A model generated the notes under the pieces. That model made no database searches. It was not told the DNA's origin and saw only the letters and a program-made list of their open reading frames with translations. A stretch of 64,000 nt of DNA from Saccharospirillum salsuginis. Its GTDB lineage: Bacteria > Pseudomonadota > Gammaproteobacteria > Pseudomonadales > Natronospirillaceae. The stretch is from assembly GCF_014651855.1 (NCBI RefSeq), contig NZ_BMXR01000011.1:1-64000 (forward strand), read 5' to 3'. The translations under genes were made by a program, and so were the position numbers. This document shows positions 50,513-60,670 of the stretch, piece by piece. Position 1 is the first letter of the stretch. Every line of letters starts with the position of its first letter.

Positions 50513-52006
50513 GTGACACACGTACCACGACCACTGACCGAACTGACGTCCAGGGCCTGTCCTCCCGGAATTCAGTGGCCGGCCTATGAGCGCGCACAGG
50601 TCCGGATCGGCATCGCCCACATCGGCGTGGGCGGTTTCCACCGGGCACACCAGACGCGTTACCTCGACGATTACATGGCGTCGACGGATGACCTGAACTG
50701 GGGGGTTTGCGGCATCGGCCTGATGCCCGGCGATGAATCCCTGATCCGGCAACTGAAACAGCAGGACGGCCTCTACACCCTGACGGAAAAAGACGACCAC
50801 GGCTCACGCAGTCGTGTGATCGGGTCCATCAAACGGCTGTTGTTCGCACCGGATGAGCGTGACGCCGTCATCGGGCAACTGGCGGACCCCGAGGTCAGGA
50901 TCATCAGTATGACGGTCACCGAAGGAGGCTATCGATACGACTTCGAAAAGGACCGGTTTTTCAGCGACCACCCCGACATCGTTCACGACCTCGAACACCC
51001 GGAATCGCCCCGTACGCTTTTCGGTTTTCTGTGGCAGGCCGGTCGTCGCCGTGCGCGCTTGGCGGACGACGGACGAGTCACTCTGTTGTCGTGTGACAAT
51101 GTGCCGCAAAACGGCGATGTGTTGCGTAAAGCCATGTTGGCTTTTATCGAACTGGCCGAACCCGAATTGAAGCCCTGGTTCGAACAGGCCGTGACCTATC
51201 CCAACTCCATGGTCGACCGCATCACACCGGCACCATCGAGCGCCGATACCGACCTGGTCCGGAACGAGTTCGAAGTGGTCGACCCTTGCGCCGTGGGTTG
51301 TGAAACCTTCATCCAGTGGGTGGTCGAAGACCACTTCGCCGCCGGGCGACCGGCACTGGAACAGGTACGGGTTCAGTTCACTTCGGATGTCTCGCCGTAT
51401 GAAAAAACCAAGTTGAGATTGTTGAACGGCAGCCATTTGATGATGGCCTATGTCGGCTATCTCGCCGGCTATAAACGGGTCGATGCCGCCATCAAGGACA
51501 TCGCCATCCGGCAACTGGTGAGAGACTATATGGTTCTGGACGCCGAGCCGACGCTGCCGACAATCCCGGACATGCCGGTCAAGCCCTATCAGGCCACCCT
51601 GATCGAGCGATTCGGCAACAGCCGGATCGGTGACCAGCAGATTCGGATTTGTTCCGACGGCTATGCCAAGCTGAAAAATTACAGCATGCCCGTGGTGACC
51701 GACCTGCTCTCAAGACAGGCGGACACGACAAGACTGAGTTTCATGTTCGCCTGCTTTCTGGCGTACCTGAACGCGACATCGGACGACGGTACCGAATTGG
51801 AGATCATGGAATTCAACCTGCCCGATGAGTTGAATCGGGCCACGCGATCGGACCGTTTATCGCTTTTGAAAACGGATGCCTTTTTCGGCGAGCACCCCGA
51901 TCCCGCCGGCCAGGCATTCCTGAAGGAAGTGGATCACTGGTATCGGACGATTGTTGACCGGGGAGCCTACGACACCCTGGTTGACTGTTTAAAGCAGAGT
52001 GCCTGA
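50513..52006 (+). CDS. Mannitol 2-dehydrogenase-type polyol dehydrogenase
   Basis: The product belongs to the long-chain polyol dehydrogenases that oxidise D-mannitol to fructose, or D-arabinitol to xylulose, with NAD. The GTG at 50513 (RBS AAGGGG) gives 497 residues; Pseudomonas MtlD has 493. Motifs are HIGVGGFHRAHQTRYLDDYM (NAD fold), CGIGLMPGD, VTLLSCDNVPQNGD, and the catalytic segment KTKLRLLNGSHLMMAYVGYL (about residues 298-317). It is the last gene of the operon and ends before a clear terminator. The exact substrate (mannitol, sorbitol or arabinitol) is not fixed by sequence. Confidence 0.93.
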   Translation: MTHVPRPLTELTSRACPPGIQWPAYERAQVRIGIAHIGVGGFHRAHQTRYLDDYMASTDDLNWGVCGIGLMPGDESLIRQLKQQDGLYTLTEKDDHGSRSRVIGSIKRLLFAPDERDAVIGQLADPEVRIISMTVTEGGYRYDFEKDRFFSDHPDIVHDLEHPESPRTLFGFLWQAGRRRARLADDGRVTLLSCDNVPQNGDVLRKAMLAFIELAEPELKPWFEQAVTYPNSMVDRITPAPSSADTDLVRNEFEVVDPCAVGCETFIQWVVEDHFAAGRPALEQVRVQFTSDVSPYEKTKLRLLNGSHLMMAYVGYLAGYKRVDAAIKDIAIRQLVRDYMVLDAEPTLPTIPDMPVKPYQATLIERFGNSRIGDQQIRICSDGYAKLKNYSMPVVTDLLSRQADTTRLSFMFACFLAYLNATSDDGTELEIMEFNLPDELNRATRSDRLSLLKTDAFFGEHPDPAGQAFLKEVDHWYRTIVDRGAYDTLVDCLKQSA

Positions 52007-52059
52007 CGTTCATGGCAGGTCGACCTCGTCGATATTCGGCGGGTGGACAAGCAGTACTT

Positions 52060-52085
52060 GGCGGCCCGTGTGGCCGCCTTTTTTT
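52060..52085 (+). terminator. Terminator after the polyol operon
   Basis: GGCGGCC pairs with GGCCGCC over 7 bases with a 5-base loop, followed directly by seven T. It ends the binding-protein/permease/dehydrogenase transcript about 54 bases after the dehydrogenase stop. Confidence 0.95.
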
Positions 52086-52215
52086 AACTCGATTTTCGAA
52101 ACCTCGTTCACCGTTGCGTAAAAATAGTACTGCAATCCGTCCGGAACGGATTGTTTATTTGGCGAGCGTTTGCCTTTAATGGGTGTGGCAATAAAAACAA
52201 AAAGAGGGTCATGCA

Positions 52216-53577
52216 ATGATACTCCCCACCCCTGTCCGCACGTCGCTGTTGAGGGTCCTGTTTCTGACCGTGCCGCTGTTTTCCTTCAAGGCACTGGCCC
52301 AGGAAATCGTGGTCGCCACCGTCGGCAATGCCGATATGCTGAACATGCAACAACTGTCCGAATACTTCGTCCGCGAAAATCCGGACATCACCATCAGTTG
52401 GGAAGTGGTCGACGAGAGCGTGCTCCGTTTGATGCAGTCGCGCGACAGCAAAAGAGCGGACCCGCGCTATGACGTCTACACCCTGGGGCTGCTGGAAGCG
52501 CCCCTGTGGGGCAAGAACGGCCGTCTCGCCCCGGTGCCTGAGTCCATCCTGTCGACGGTGGAGGGAACGGACTGGATCCCGGAAATCATGGAAGGGTTCC
52601 GTCACGGCGATCACTATTTCGCCTTGCCGTTTTATGGCGAGAGCTCGATGACCTACTATCGCCGGGATGTATTCAATCGCTACGATCTGACCATGCCCGC
52701 CGCCCCCAGCTGGGCGCAGATCGAATCGCTGCTGTCCGAACTGAAGATCCGTTCCAACGACCAGGCCGGAGTGATTTGTTTGCGCGGCAAGGCCGGTTGG
52801 GGCGAGAACATGGCGCTGTTTTCCACCCTGGTCAACGCCTTTGGCGGCCGCTGGTTCGATGAACAATGGGGCACGACACTGACCGAGGAACCCTGGCACC
52901 GCGCCGTTGATTTTTATCTGGAACTGATGGCGAATTACGGCCTGCCCGATGCCTGGCTGAACGGCTATTCCGAAAACCTGGCGGCGTTCCGATCCGGTGA
53001 CTGCGATGTCTGGGTCGACTCGACCGCGGCCGGCGGCTCGATCGCGACCGCGGACATTTACCCGCACGTCGGTTATGCCCGGGCCCCCACCCAGGTGACC
53101 GATCGGGGCTCGAACTGGCTGTGGTCCTGGGGGTTCGCCGTACCCAGTGGTTCCCGGGCGCAGGAAGCGGCCTGGCGGTTCGTGCAATGGGCCACGTCGA
53201 ACGACTACCATCGACTGGTCGAGGAGCACTACGGGATCGCTCAGGTGCCTCCGGGGACGCGTCGGTCCCTCTATCGGAATTCGGCGTACCAGCAATACGC
53301 CCGTTTTTCCGATCCGACCATCGACGCCATCCGCACGACGGATTTCGACCAACCAAGCGCGCAGCCGGTACCGTATCGCGGTATTCAATTCGTGCAGACG
53401 GAAGAGTTTCAGCAGATCGGTAATTACGTGGGTAAGGTGCTGGCCGAACTGCTCGAGTCGCGGTTAACGAATCAGGGTGTGGACATACCGCGCGAACTGA
53501 CACGGGCGTCGGATTTTGTAAGGGCTTCGCACAATGTGGGTGACTACCTGCGCGAACACGATATCGACGCCTTCTGA
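52216..53577 (+). CDS. Second polyol-type substrate-binding protein
   Basis: The 453-residue protein has a signal peptide (about 1-28, FSFKALAQ) and is a paralogue of the one encoded at 47249-48571: LPFYGESSMTYYRRDVFNRY, VICLRGKAGWGENMALFS, NAFGGRWFD, NWLWSWGFAVP and PPGTR. It has its own transcription unit, being separated from the transport operon by a terminator, with RBS GAGGG at 52204-52208. No permease follows, so it must share the membrane parts or act as a receptor ligand-carrier. The C-terminal 40 residues have no counterpart in the first copy. Confidence 0.87.
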   Translation: MILPTPVRTSLLRVLFLTVPLFSFKALAQEIVVATVGNADMLNMQQLSEYFVRENPDITISWEVVDESVLRLMQSRDSKRADPRYDVYTLGLLEAPLWGKNGRLAPVPESILSTVEGTDWIPEIMEGFRHGDHYFALPFYGESSMTYYRRDVFNRYDLTMPAAPSWAQIESLLSELKIRSNDQAGVICLRGKAGWGENMALFSTLVNAFGGRWFDEQWGTTLTEEPWHRAVDFYLELMANYGLPDAWLNGYSENLAAFRSGDCDVWVDSTAAGGSIATADIYPHVGYARAPTQVTDRGSNWLWSWGFAVPSGSRAQEAAWRFVQWATSNDYHRLVEEHYGIAQVPPGTRRSLYRNSAYQQYARFSDPTIDAIRTTDFDQPSAQPVPYRGIQFVQTEEFQQIGNYVGKVLAELLESRLTNQGVDIPRELTRASDFVRASHNVGDYLREHDIDAF

Positions 53578-53636
53578 ACGCATCGCCCGGGTTCGTCGTC
53601 GTCCGGTAATTCGGCGGACTCGGTGGAGCGACCCTG

Positions 53637-55706
53637 TTAGCGGTACCCCGCCTGCCACATGATGTGCGCGGTCAGGGATTGGGAGGCCTGCAACGCCTCC
53701 GCGACACTGGCGTCACCGGTAATGATGCGGGCCATGTGTCGACCGACGTTGGTGCCGATGGCGGGGAACTCGGGAATTCGGACAAACTGTATGCCGACAT
53801 AGGGCGTCGGTTGCAGTGTGTTCTCACTGATGTCGGCCGACTGAATGGCTTGCAAGACAAACTGGCTGAACGGAGCGGCGGCGCGATAGTCCGCCAGTTC
53901 ATAGGTGGACAGCCGCGTACCGGGCGGAACACTGAGCCAGCCTTTGCGTTCTCCGACCCGCTGGATGTAATCCCGGGACGTCGCCCAAGCGATAAAGCTC
54001 AGAGCGGCGTCCTGTTGGGCGGAGGATTCCGGCACAGCCAACGCCCAGCTCCATAACCAGTTGGCTCCGCGATTGGTGACGGCCGTTGGCGAGGAGGCGA
54101 TGCCGGTCGTCCCGGCCACTCGTGATCGGGACGGGTTGAACAGGGTCCCGGCGGCGACGGTCGCGTCGATCCAGAGGGCGCATCTTCCCTGGGAAAAGTG
54201 CTCCAGCAATTCGGTATATCCCTGCTGCTCGGGAGCGGGCGGACCGTACTCGGTCATGAGCGTCTTGTATCGGTTCAGCGCACGATGCCACTCCGGGCTG
54301 TAGATTTGGGGTTCCCACTCCATGTCGAACCAGCGGCCGCCATGGGCGTTCACCAGGATGGATATGAACGCCATGTTTTCTCCCCAGGCCGGTTTGCCGC
54401 GCAGGCAAATACCGTAGACGCCGTCTTCCGGCCGATGCAGTTCGGCGGCGAATCGTTGAATCTGGTCGTAGGTCGGGCTCATGGGCATAGTCAGACCGGC
54501 CTGTTCGAACAGGTCGGTCCGGTAATAGGTCATGGTGCTCTCGGCGTAAAACGGCAGGGCGTAGAGTCGGGATTCGAACGACAGGCCTTCGCGCACCGTG
54601 GGAATCAAATCGTCCCGGTCATACCCCGCCGGCAACCGATCCGCATCGATGGGCACCAGCCAGCCGCGCTCGGCCCACAGTGGCGCCTCCAGTGTGCCAA
54701 TGGTCATGATGTCGTATTGGCCATCGGAAATCGCCAGGTCGCTCATCAAACGGCGGCGCAGAATATTCTCGTCGAGGACCTGCCAGTCCAGCTCGATATT
54801 CGGGTGTTCCGCCTCGAATTCGGCGGACAGTTCACGCATGATTTCCATATCCGGGTTGTCCACCGTACCGATGGTGAGCCGGTGGACGGCGTTGTTCATG
54901 GCCGGTTTCGAGCCAAAACCGTGGCTGGCCATCAGGGTCGCCAGGGTGCCGTCCTGAACGGCTTGCCGCAGGTGGTGGTTGAAGCGTTCGACCAGGAGTT
55001 CGGCATCGGCGCGGCGCGTGCGAACCGCCAGATGGAAATCGCGTTCGAGCAGCGGCGGGTCGACGAATTCCAACTGCCCGATCAGGTGCGGCAGGGAGTC
55101 GGTCATGATGTCGGCGGCCGTGTACTTGTCGATCAGCAGCAGGTCGATGCGTTCGCTGGCCAGCATCTTCATGCCTTGTTCGTAGGTGACGACGTATTGC
55201 CGACTCAACTCCGTGGCTTGATCGAGAAAGGGCAGGGCATCGGCGCCCCGAACCAGTCCGAGTCTCAAACCGGCGAGGGCGCCCAGTAACTTTTCGGCGT
55301 CATCGGCCAGCAGTTGTGTCGGGGTGGCGGGCAGGGAAAAATCGTACGCCTTGCGTTTCAGCAGACCCAGTTTCTCACCGGGAAATCCGTCGGTTGAAAT
55401 AAAGGGACTCGGGTCCACGCGGGCATTTACCGGAGACACGATCGCATCGAAATCGCCTTTTTCCGCGAGAACCCGGGCCCGCTCCCAGGGGAAAAATGCC
55501 AGTTCGACATCGTAACCGGCGTCCGTGAGTACGTGTTCGATCAGTGCCTGGACATAGCCGCCGTCGGTGAGGTGAGGTCCGATGTAGGGGTCCTTTTCGC
55601 CACTGGCGATGCGCAAGGTGTCGGCCTGAGCCAGTGAGGCCAACAACAGGATCGCGACGACCCGGCTGCACAGACCCCTCGGACAAACCGGGGCCGCTAA
55701 CGACAT
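53637..55706 (-). CDS. Fusion of a family-3 and a family-1 periplasmic binding protein
   Basis: This 689-residue protein has a signal peptide (about 1-28) and then a complete SBP_bac_3-like module (about 29-263, FFPWERARVLAEKGDFDAIV), a 12-residue linker and a complete SBP_bac_1 module (about 277-689) paralogous to the two polyol binding proteins: LPFYAESTMTYYRTDLFEQA, GICLRGKPAWGENMAF, NAHGGRWFDMEW, ANWLWSWALAVP. Both halves look intact. RBS GGAGGAG precedes the ATG, which lies 46 bases after the chemoreceptor stop on the same strand, so the two form one operon. Without permease or ATPase neighbours, a chemosensory role with two ligand sites is the simplest reading (inference). Confidence 0.85.
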   Translation of the reverse strand: MSLAAPVCPRGLCSRVVAILLLASLAQADTLRIASGEKDPYIGPHLTDGGYVQALIEHVLTDAGYDVELAFFPWERARVLAEKGDFDAIVSPVNARVDPSPFISTDGFPGEKLGLLKRKAYDFSLPATPTQLLADDAEKLLGALAGLRLGLVRGADALPFLDQATELSRQYVVTYEQGMKMLASERIDLLLIDKYTAADIMTDSLPHLIGQLEFVDPPLLERDFHLAVRTRRADAELLVERFNHHLRQAVQDGTLATLMASHGFGSKPAMNNAVHRLTIGTVDNPDMEIMRELSAEFEAEHPNIELDWQVLDENILRRRLMSDLAISDGQYDIMTIGTLEAPLWAERGWLVPIDADRLPAGYDRDDLIPTVREGLSFESRLYALPFYAESTMTYYRTDLFEQAGLTMPMSPTYDQIQRFAAELHRPEDGVYGICLRGKPAWGENMAFISILVNAHGGRWFDMEWEPQIYSPEWHRALNRYKTLMTEYGPPAPEQQGYTELLEHFSQGRCALWIDATVAAGTLFNPSRSRVAGTTGIASSPTAVTNRGANWLWSWALAVPESSAQQDAALSFIAWATSRDYIQRVGERKGWLSVPPGTRLSTYELADYRAAAPFSQFVLQAIQSADISENTLQPTPYVGIQFVRIPEFPAIGTNVGRHMARIITGDASVAEALQASQSLTAHIMWQAGYR

Positions 55707-55752
55707 CCGCTACTCCTCCCGACTCATGTATTTGGAGTGGGAGTCAGTATAG

Positions 55753-57816
55753 TCATTCTCCGGGGTTTGCGTTGTCGACTTTGAACCGTTCGACCAGGGC
55801 CTCGAGCTCGCTGGCCACCCGGCCCAGTCGTTGGCTGGTCTCCGAGGCCGAGACGGCGCTGTCCCGGGTTTCCTTGGTGACGTCGGCGATGCGGGTCAGC
55901 CGAAGGCTGATGTCGTCGGCCGTGATGCCCTGTTCGCCGGTGGCGTGGGAAATGCTCTGGCTCAGATGGTTAATGTCGGTGATGCGTTGGCGGAACTGAC
56001 GAATCGCCTCGAACGAATGCCGGGACACCTCGTGACTGTCGGCCACGGCCGACTGGTTGCGCGCCATTGTGTCGGACAGGGCCTGATAGCCGCTGATCAG
56101 GTTTTCGATCGTCTCGCGGATCTCCGCCGTCGATTCGGCGGTGCGACTGGCCAGAGTGCGAACCTCGTCGGCCACGACGGCGAAGCCCCGCCCCTGGTCG
56201 CCGGCCCGCGCGGCCTCGATGGCCGCGTTCAGCGCCAACAGATTGGTTTGTTCGGCGATGCCCTCGATCACGGTGGACACGCTTTCCACCCCCTTCATTT
56301 CCCGGGTCAGGGATTCCATCGACTGGACCGACTGGTCGATGCTGTCGCGCAACGACGCCAGCGAGTCCAGGTTTCGGTTGATTTCCGTCACCGTGTGTTC
56401 GATTTCATCGACCGCCTGGGTCGCCAGACGCATGCCCTCGTCCGTGGTGGTGGCCACTTCGCGCACCGAGGCGCTCATTTCCAGCATGGAGGTGGAGATG
56501 GATTCGGTGTCTTCGCTCTGGCTGATCGATCGGGTCTTCAGCGATTCCGACATCGCCTGGCTGTGACCGGCCGAGTCCTGCATTTCCAGGGCTTTTTCCT
56601 TCAATTCGCTCATCATGACACTGAGCGAGCGGCGCACCTGCTCCACGGCCTGGGTCAGTTCGCCCATCTCGTCCCGACTGTGTTGGCGGATGGGGTGGCT
56701 GAGGTCGCCGTTGGCCAGGTTGTCGAGCGCGCGCTTCAGGCGGCGCAGCGGTGGACGGATGCTGCGCACGATGAGCAGCAACACCACGGCCGCCACCACC
56801 ACGGTCAGTCCCAGCGCGGTCGCGGCGGCGGTCAGGCTGTTGGTCAGGTTGGCGGAAACGGTGTTGTTGGTCGCCACCGAATAACGTTGCGCGAAGGTGT
56901 TCAGCGCCCGCAGGTCTTCGCCGGCTCTCGTCTGCAGGGACTGCAACTGTCGCAGGCTGTCGTCATACCCCAGGGCCGATTCGATCAGCGTTTTCCGTTC
57001 ATCGATGAGCCCGGGGGCCTCATCGGTCCCGAGCGTCAGCGCATTCAGCAACTGGGTGATTTCCTGCGCGGCTTGCATGAAGTCACGCGCATCCGGGTAG
57101 CGCATGGCCAATTGGGTAAAACTGAAGAATTGATTCTGGTGATTCTGGTCCCACTGTGAAAATCGCTGCTCGTTGGCACTCAGCTCGTCCAGGGTGTCGG
57201 ACAGGCCGATGTCCTTGATGATCATCAGGCCGCCGAGAAAGGACGCGTAGAATTCGTAGGCGATGGCCAGTGAATAGTCGTCGTCCAGCGACAGCAACAG
57301 GTCATCGAACAGCGGGCCGATGTCGGACTGCAGACGGTCGACTTCGGTCGATTTGGTCTCGAAACCGGCGACCACGGTCAGGCTCCGCCGGTACCGCGCC
57401 ATGGTGTCATCCATCACGGTATCGATGCGGCCGACGGTGTCCTCCAGATTCGAGACCCGTTCCAGTTCCGCTTGAACCCCATCGATGTCGGTCAGGCTGG
57501 CTCTCAGGCGGGACAGACGTTGACGGGTCTCGTCACGGTTGGCCGCGATTTCCCGGGCCAGCTGTTCCAGTTCACCGGTTTTCGTGGTGCCCAGGTACTG
57601 CTGAAAAAGTTCGGTGGCACGGGTCAGGTGCAAATCCAGCTCGTTGTTGGTCTGCACGATAGGGGTCGCGCTTTCCGTCAGGGTGCCGACGTTGTCGATG
57701 GTCTTGCGGGCATAGCCGATGCTGATCATCGTCGAGACGGCGATCACCGCGACGACGATGCAGAAACCGATGGAAATACGCAGGATGATGCTGGGGCGGG
57801 GGAGGCTGGTTAACAT
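55753..57816 (-). CDS. Methyl-accepting chemotaxis protein of the polyol island
   Basis: The 687-residue receptor has TM1 at about 12-33, a large helical periplasmic domain of about 280 residues (HBM-like by size), TM2 near 325-350 ([20 protein letters not shown]), HAMP ([20 protein letters not shown]), and a signalling domain with [20 protein letters not shown] and [15 protein letters not shown]. It is the first gene of the operon that ends with the fused binding protein, so the fused protein probably docks on this receptor. The start at 57816 lacks a strong RBS. Confidence 0.92.
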   Translation of the reverse strand: MLTSLPRPSIILRISIGFCIVVAVIAVSTMISIGYARKTIDNVGTLTESATPIVQTNNELDLHLTRATELFQQYLGTTKTGELEQLAREIAANRDETRQRLSRLRASLTDIDGVQAELERVSNLEDTVGRIDTVMDDTMARYRRSLTVVAGFETKSTEVDRLQSDIGPLFDDLLLSLDDDYSLAIAYEFYASFLGGLMIIKDIGLSDTLDELSANEQRFSQWDQNHQNQFFSFTQLAMRYPDARDFMQAAQEITQLLNALTLGTDEAPGLIDERKTLIESALGYDDSLRQLQSLQTRAGEDLRALNTFAQRYSVATNNTVSANLTNSLTAAATALGLTVVVAAVVLLLIVRSIRPPLRRLKRALDNLANGDLSHPIRQHSRDEMGELTQAVEQVRRSLSVMMSELKEKALEMQDSAGHSQAMSESLKTRSISQSEDTESISTSMLEMSASVREVATTTDEGMRLATQAVDEIEHTVTEINRNLDSLASLRDSIDQSVQSMESLTREMKGVESVSTVIEGIAEQTNLLALNAAIEAARAGDQGRGFAVVADEVRTLASRTAESTAEIRETIENLISGYQALSDTMARNQSAVADSHEVSRHSFEAIRQFRQRITDINHLSQSISHATGEQGITADDISLRLTRIADVTKETRDSAVSASETSQRLGRVASELEALVERFKVDNANPGE

Positions 57817-58099
57817 CTTGGGCGCTCACTGTGTTGCGGACTCGGAGTCGATCCACGGAGATCGACCGGGCGTTTTGCACGCTTATTGTTGTCGGGACAA
57901 CCGGCCGACTTGACCGGCCCTGTTCAGTAAAGACAAGAGGCCGTCGGGCGGCCTGTATTAAACGGGACAATATCGATACTTATTTGACCTCTTTGCTCAT
58001 GCCATGGCTTTGTGCGCTATGCTTTACCGGACCTGTCCCGGGGCGGTGATCGGGTCGCACGGTTGGGCGGTACACAAGTACAATCTTCGGGAGCCATCC
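57817..58099. other. Divergent promoter region of the sensory operon and AraC 2
   Basis: This 283-base gap separates the minus-strand chemoreceptor from the plus-strand AraC gene and should carry both promoters. I see a short hairpin, GGCCG..CGGGCGGCC, at about 57931-57953, but could not define operator half-sites. Confidence 0.5.
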
Positions 58100-58996
58100 A
58101 TGAGTGTTTCCAAACCCAGCTATGAAGCGGTGTATGAAGCCGAGCATTCCTTTCGTTACCTCGCCCATGGCGCGGACAGCTCTCTGGTGCGCTGGCATTA
58201 CCACAACGAGTACGAGCTGCATCTGATACAAAGCACGCGGGGCAATGCCTTCATCGGCGATTACGTCGGCCCTTTCGAGCCTGGAACGGTGTTTTTGTGC
58301 GGTCCCTATCTGCCGCACAACTGGGTGTCGCTGGCGGACTTTCAAAGTGGCATACGTGACCGTGTGATCAACTTTTCCGACGAGCGGATGTGCTCCCTGG
58401 CCGACTGCCTACCGGAAATGCGCGCCATGAAAACGATGCTGGCGGACTCCCGCTATGGCATCGAGTTTTCCCCGGACGCCAGTCGGAAAGTGGCGGATGC
58501 CTTTACCGACGTAGCGCGATTGAAAGGCATGCCCCGTGTGCTGAAATTCCTCGAGATCATGACGACCCTGGCCGAATCCGGCGATTACCGAACGCTGTCG
58601 GAGCGCTCGTTCGAGGACGAATCGGACAGCTTGATCGAAGAACGGGTCAGCATCGTCGTCAATCACATCATGGAGCACTGCACGACGGATCTGCATCTCG
58701 ACGATGTCGCCGGTTTACTGGGGCTGACGCCATCGTTCTTTTCACGCTGGTTCAGAAAGACGACCGGCTATCGGTTCATTGATTTCGTGACCCGCTTACG
58801 CATCAGTCGGGCGTGTGAACAATTGGAAGCGAGCGACAAGCCGATTACGAACATCTGTTTCGAAGCAGGGTTCTCGAATGTGGCGAATTTCAATCGGCAT
58901 TTCCTGAAGATCAAGGGGATGACGCCCCGGCAGTATCGGGAATCATTGGACATTCGCGGTCGACGTACCCCCATCATGGTATCTCTGCGACGCTGA
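58100..58996 (+). CDS. AraC-family regulator 2 of the polyol island
   Basis: The ATG at 58100 (RBS GGGAG) gives 298 residues. It is a paralogue of regulator 1: WHYHNEYELHLIQSTRGNAF, PGTVFLCGPYLPHNW in the cupin, and LHLDDVAGLLGLTPSFFSRW with IKGMTPRQYRESL in the HTH domain. It is transcribed divergently from the chemoreceptor/fused binding protein operon, which it may control (inference). The paralogous regulators bracket the whole island. Confidence 0.9.
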   Translation: MSVSKPSYEAVYEAEHSFRYLAHGADSSLVRWHYHNEYELHLIQSTRGNAFIGDYVGPFEPGTVFLCGPYLPHNWVSLADFQSGIRDRVINFSDERMCSLADCLPEMRAMKTMLADSRYGIEFSPDASRKVADAFTDVARLKGMPRVLKFLEIMTTLAESGDYRTLSERSFEDESDSLIEERVSIVVNHIMEHCTTDLHLDDVAGLLGLTPSFFSRWFRKTTGYRFIDFVTRLRISRACEQLEASDKPITNICFEAGFSNVANFNRHFLKIKGMTPRQYRESLDIRGRRTPIMVSLRR

Positions 58997-59022
58997 ACTT
59001 GATTCCGGAAGGATGTCGCCTG

Positions 59023-59062
59023 ATAGGGTGGGATGGTCCGACACTTCGGTTTCGGTGCCCCA
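59023..59062 (+). repeat. REP-like variant with GGTCCGAC module
   Basis: TAGGGTGGG is followed by GGTCCGACACTTCGG and TTTCGGTGCCCC, a version of the element at 19923-19960. Confidence 0.5.
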
Positions 59063-59150
59063 ACACATTTTGCGATTCAACCGCCGGTTACGTCCAAGCG
59101 TACTGACGTTCGGTTCCAGCGGATGGCTCAGGGGTCGGTTTTTCTCCCGT

Positions 59151-59171
59151 GGTGGGCGGTGCCCACCCTAC
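59151..59171 (-). repeat. REP-like palindrome, reverse
   Basis: GGTGGGCGGTGCCCACCCTA has a 7-bp stem GGTGGGC / GCCCACC and the CCCTAC end, the reverse complement of the GTAGGG end at 16469. Confidence 0.75.
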
Positions 59172-59242
59172 ATGGCTTGTGGTAGCATCTGATTCTTCCT
59201 TGAACATCGAATGGACCCCGTGCGCAAAGGAGAGGCGGTACC

Positions 59243-60670
59243 GTGATTATCCTTCCCACCGAGAAACGATTCGACTGGCAGCATGCGCCGGTCGTGCTGT
59301 TCGGCATCATTCTGCTCAATATCCTCGTCTTCGCACTCTACCAAAGTGGTGACAACCGCAAGATCGGCGAGGCGATTCAAGCCTATGCCGAAGGGGAGTT
59401 TCTGGAGCTTGAATGGCCGGTGTACCGGGACTACCTGGCGCGGGAGGGCGAATCGGAGCTGCGTTCGGAGTTGGAGTCGGCGTTTGAAAACGGTTACTAC
59501 CAGCCGGTCGCGGTTCGGTTGCTGTTCGATCGTGAATTCTTCCCGTATGTGACCCGGGAAATGCGGTCGCAGTTGCCGGACCGGGAATTTCGAACCTGGT
59601 TGCGAGAACGGGAACGGATTCAGGCACAGGTCGAATCGATCAGTTCGCTGGCGTTGGGCCTGGTACCGAGCGAATTGCAGGTCCTGGATGTATTCACCCA
59701 TCAGTTTCTGCACGGTGGCCTGATGCATCTGGTCGGCAACCTGGTGTTTCTGGCGATCTGCGGTTTCGCCGTGGAAGCGGCCATCGGGCACGGGCGCTTC
59801 CTGCTGTTTTACCTGCTGTCCGGCGCGGCCGGCGGGTTGGCGCATGCGGCGCTGAACCTGGACAGCCCGCAGCCGCTGGTGGGGGCGTCGGGTGCGATCT
59901 CCGGTGTAATGGCGATGTACCTCGCGGTGTTCCGCTTCAAGCGCATCGAGTTCTTCTACTGGCTGTTTTTCCTGGTGGGGTATATCCGCGCACCGGCCTT
60001 GTTGATTCTGCCGTTCTACATCGGCAAGGAATTGTATTCGTACCACACCAATGTCGATTCCAATGTGGCCTTCATGGCGCACACCGGTGGTTTCCTCGCC
60101 GGTGCGGTGCTGATCGGTTCCGCCTGGCTGCTGAATCGCAGTCTGTTCAATACCGAGTATATCGAAACCGACCAAAGCGTCGATCCGCGCCGCGAACGAT
60201 TGGCGGGGATCTACGACGCTATTTCTCAGTGCCAGTTCAAGACGGCATTGACCCGGCTGAACCGGATGATCAGGGAAGACGGGCTCGATTTCGAACTGGC
60301 GGCGCTGCGCTACAACCTGCTGAAACCGCGCGGTGGCAAGTCCCGGCTGCAGGCGGCCTGGGCCCTGGTGCGAATGGACCGGCTGATGCCGGCCGAGCTC
60401 GACAAGGTCGCGCAGGTGTGTCGTGACAACCCCAAGCTGATGACGGCGATCCCGGCCGAGGAACGCATCAAGCTCGGCATGCGTCTGGTGACCGGTCAGC
60501 ACGTCGAGACCGCCGAATCGATCTTCCTTCAGTTACAGCAGGCCGGACAGAATAGCCATGCGCTGGGGATATTCGCGCGCAAACTGTCCATGGCGTTCGA
60601 GACCCTGAGCCAGACTGTGAAACACACCCAATACGCCCGTCTCGCCGATCAACTGATGGAGGCCTACTGA
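59243..60670 (+). CDS. Rhomboid-family intramembrane serine protease with extra domains
   Basis: The GTG start at 59243 with AGGAGAGGCGG upstream gives 475 residues. TM1 (about 15-34) is followed by an unusual insertion of about 100 charged residues (35-140), then the rhomboid core with HGGLMHLVGN (His157, His162, Asn166), the catalytic GASGAISG (Ser216) and AHTGGF (His280). A soluble C-terminal region of about 175 residues follows. Rhomboids cleave membrane-anchored substrates within the bilayer. Its TGA overlaps the ATG of the next gene, so the two are co-translated. Confidence 0.92.
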   Translation: MIILPTEKRFDWQHAPVVLFGIILLNILVFALYQSGDNRKIGEAIQAYAEGEFLELEWPVYRDYLAREGESELRSELESAFENGYYQPVAVRLLFDREFFPYVTREMRSQLPDREFRTWLRERERIQAQVESISSLALGLVPSELQVLDVFTHQFLHGGLMHLVGNLVFLAICGFAVEAAIGHGRFLLFYLLSGAAGGLAHAALNLDSPQPLVGASGAISGVMAMYLAVFRFKRIEFFYWLFFLVGYIRAPALLILPFYIGKELYSYHTNVDSNVAFMAHTGGFLAGAVLIGSAWLLNRSLFNTEYIETDQSVDPRRERLAGIYDAISQCQFKTALTRLNRMIREDGLDFELAALRYNLLKPRGGKSRLQAAWALVRMDRLMPAELDKVAQVCRDNPKLMTAIPAEERIKLGMRLVTGQHVETAESIFLQLQQAGQNSHALGIFARKLSMAFETLSQTVKHTQYARLADQLMEAY

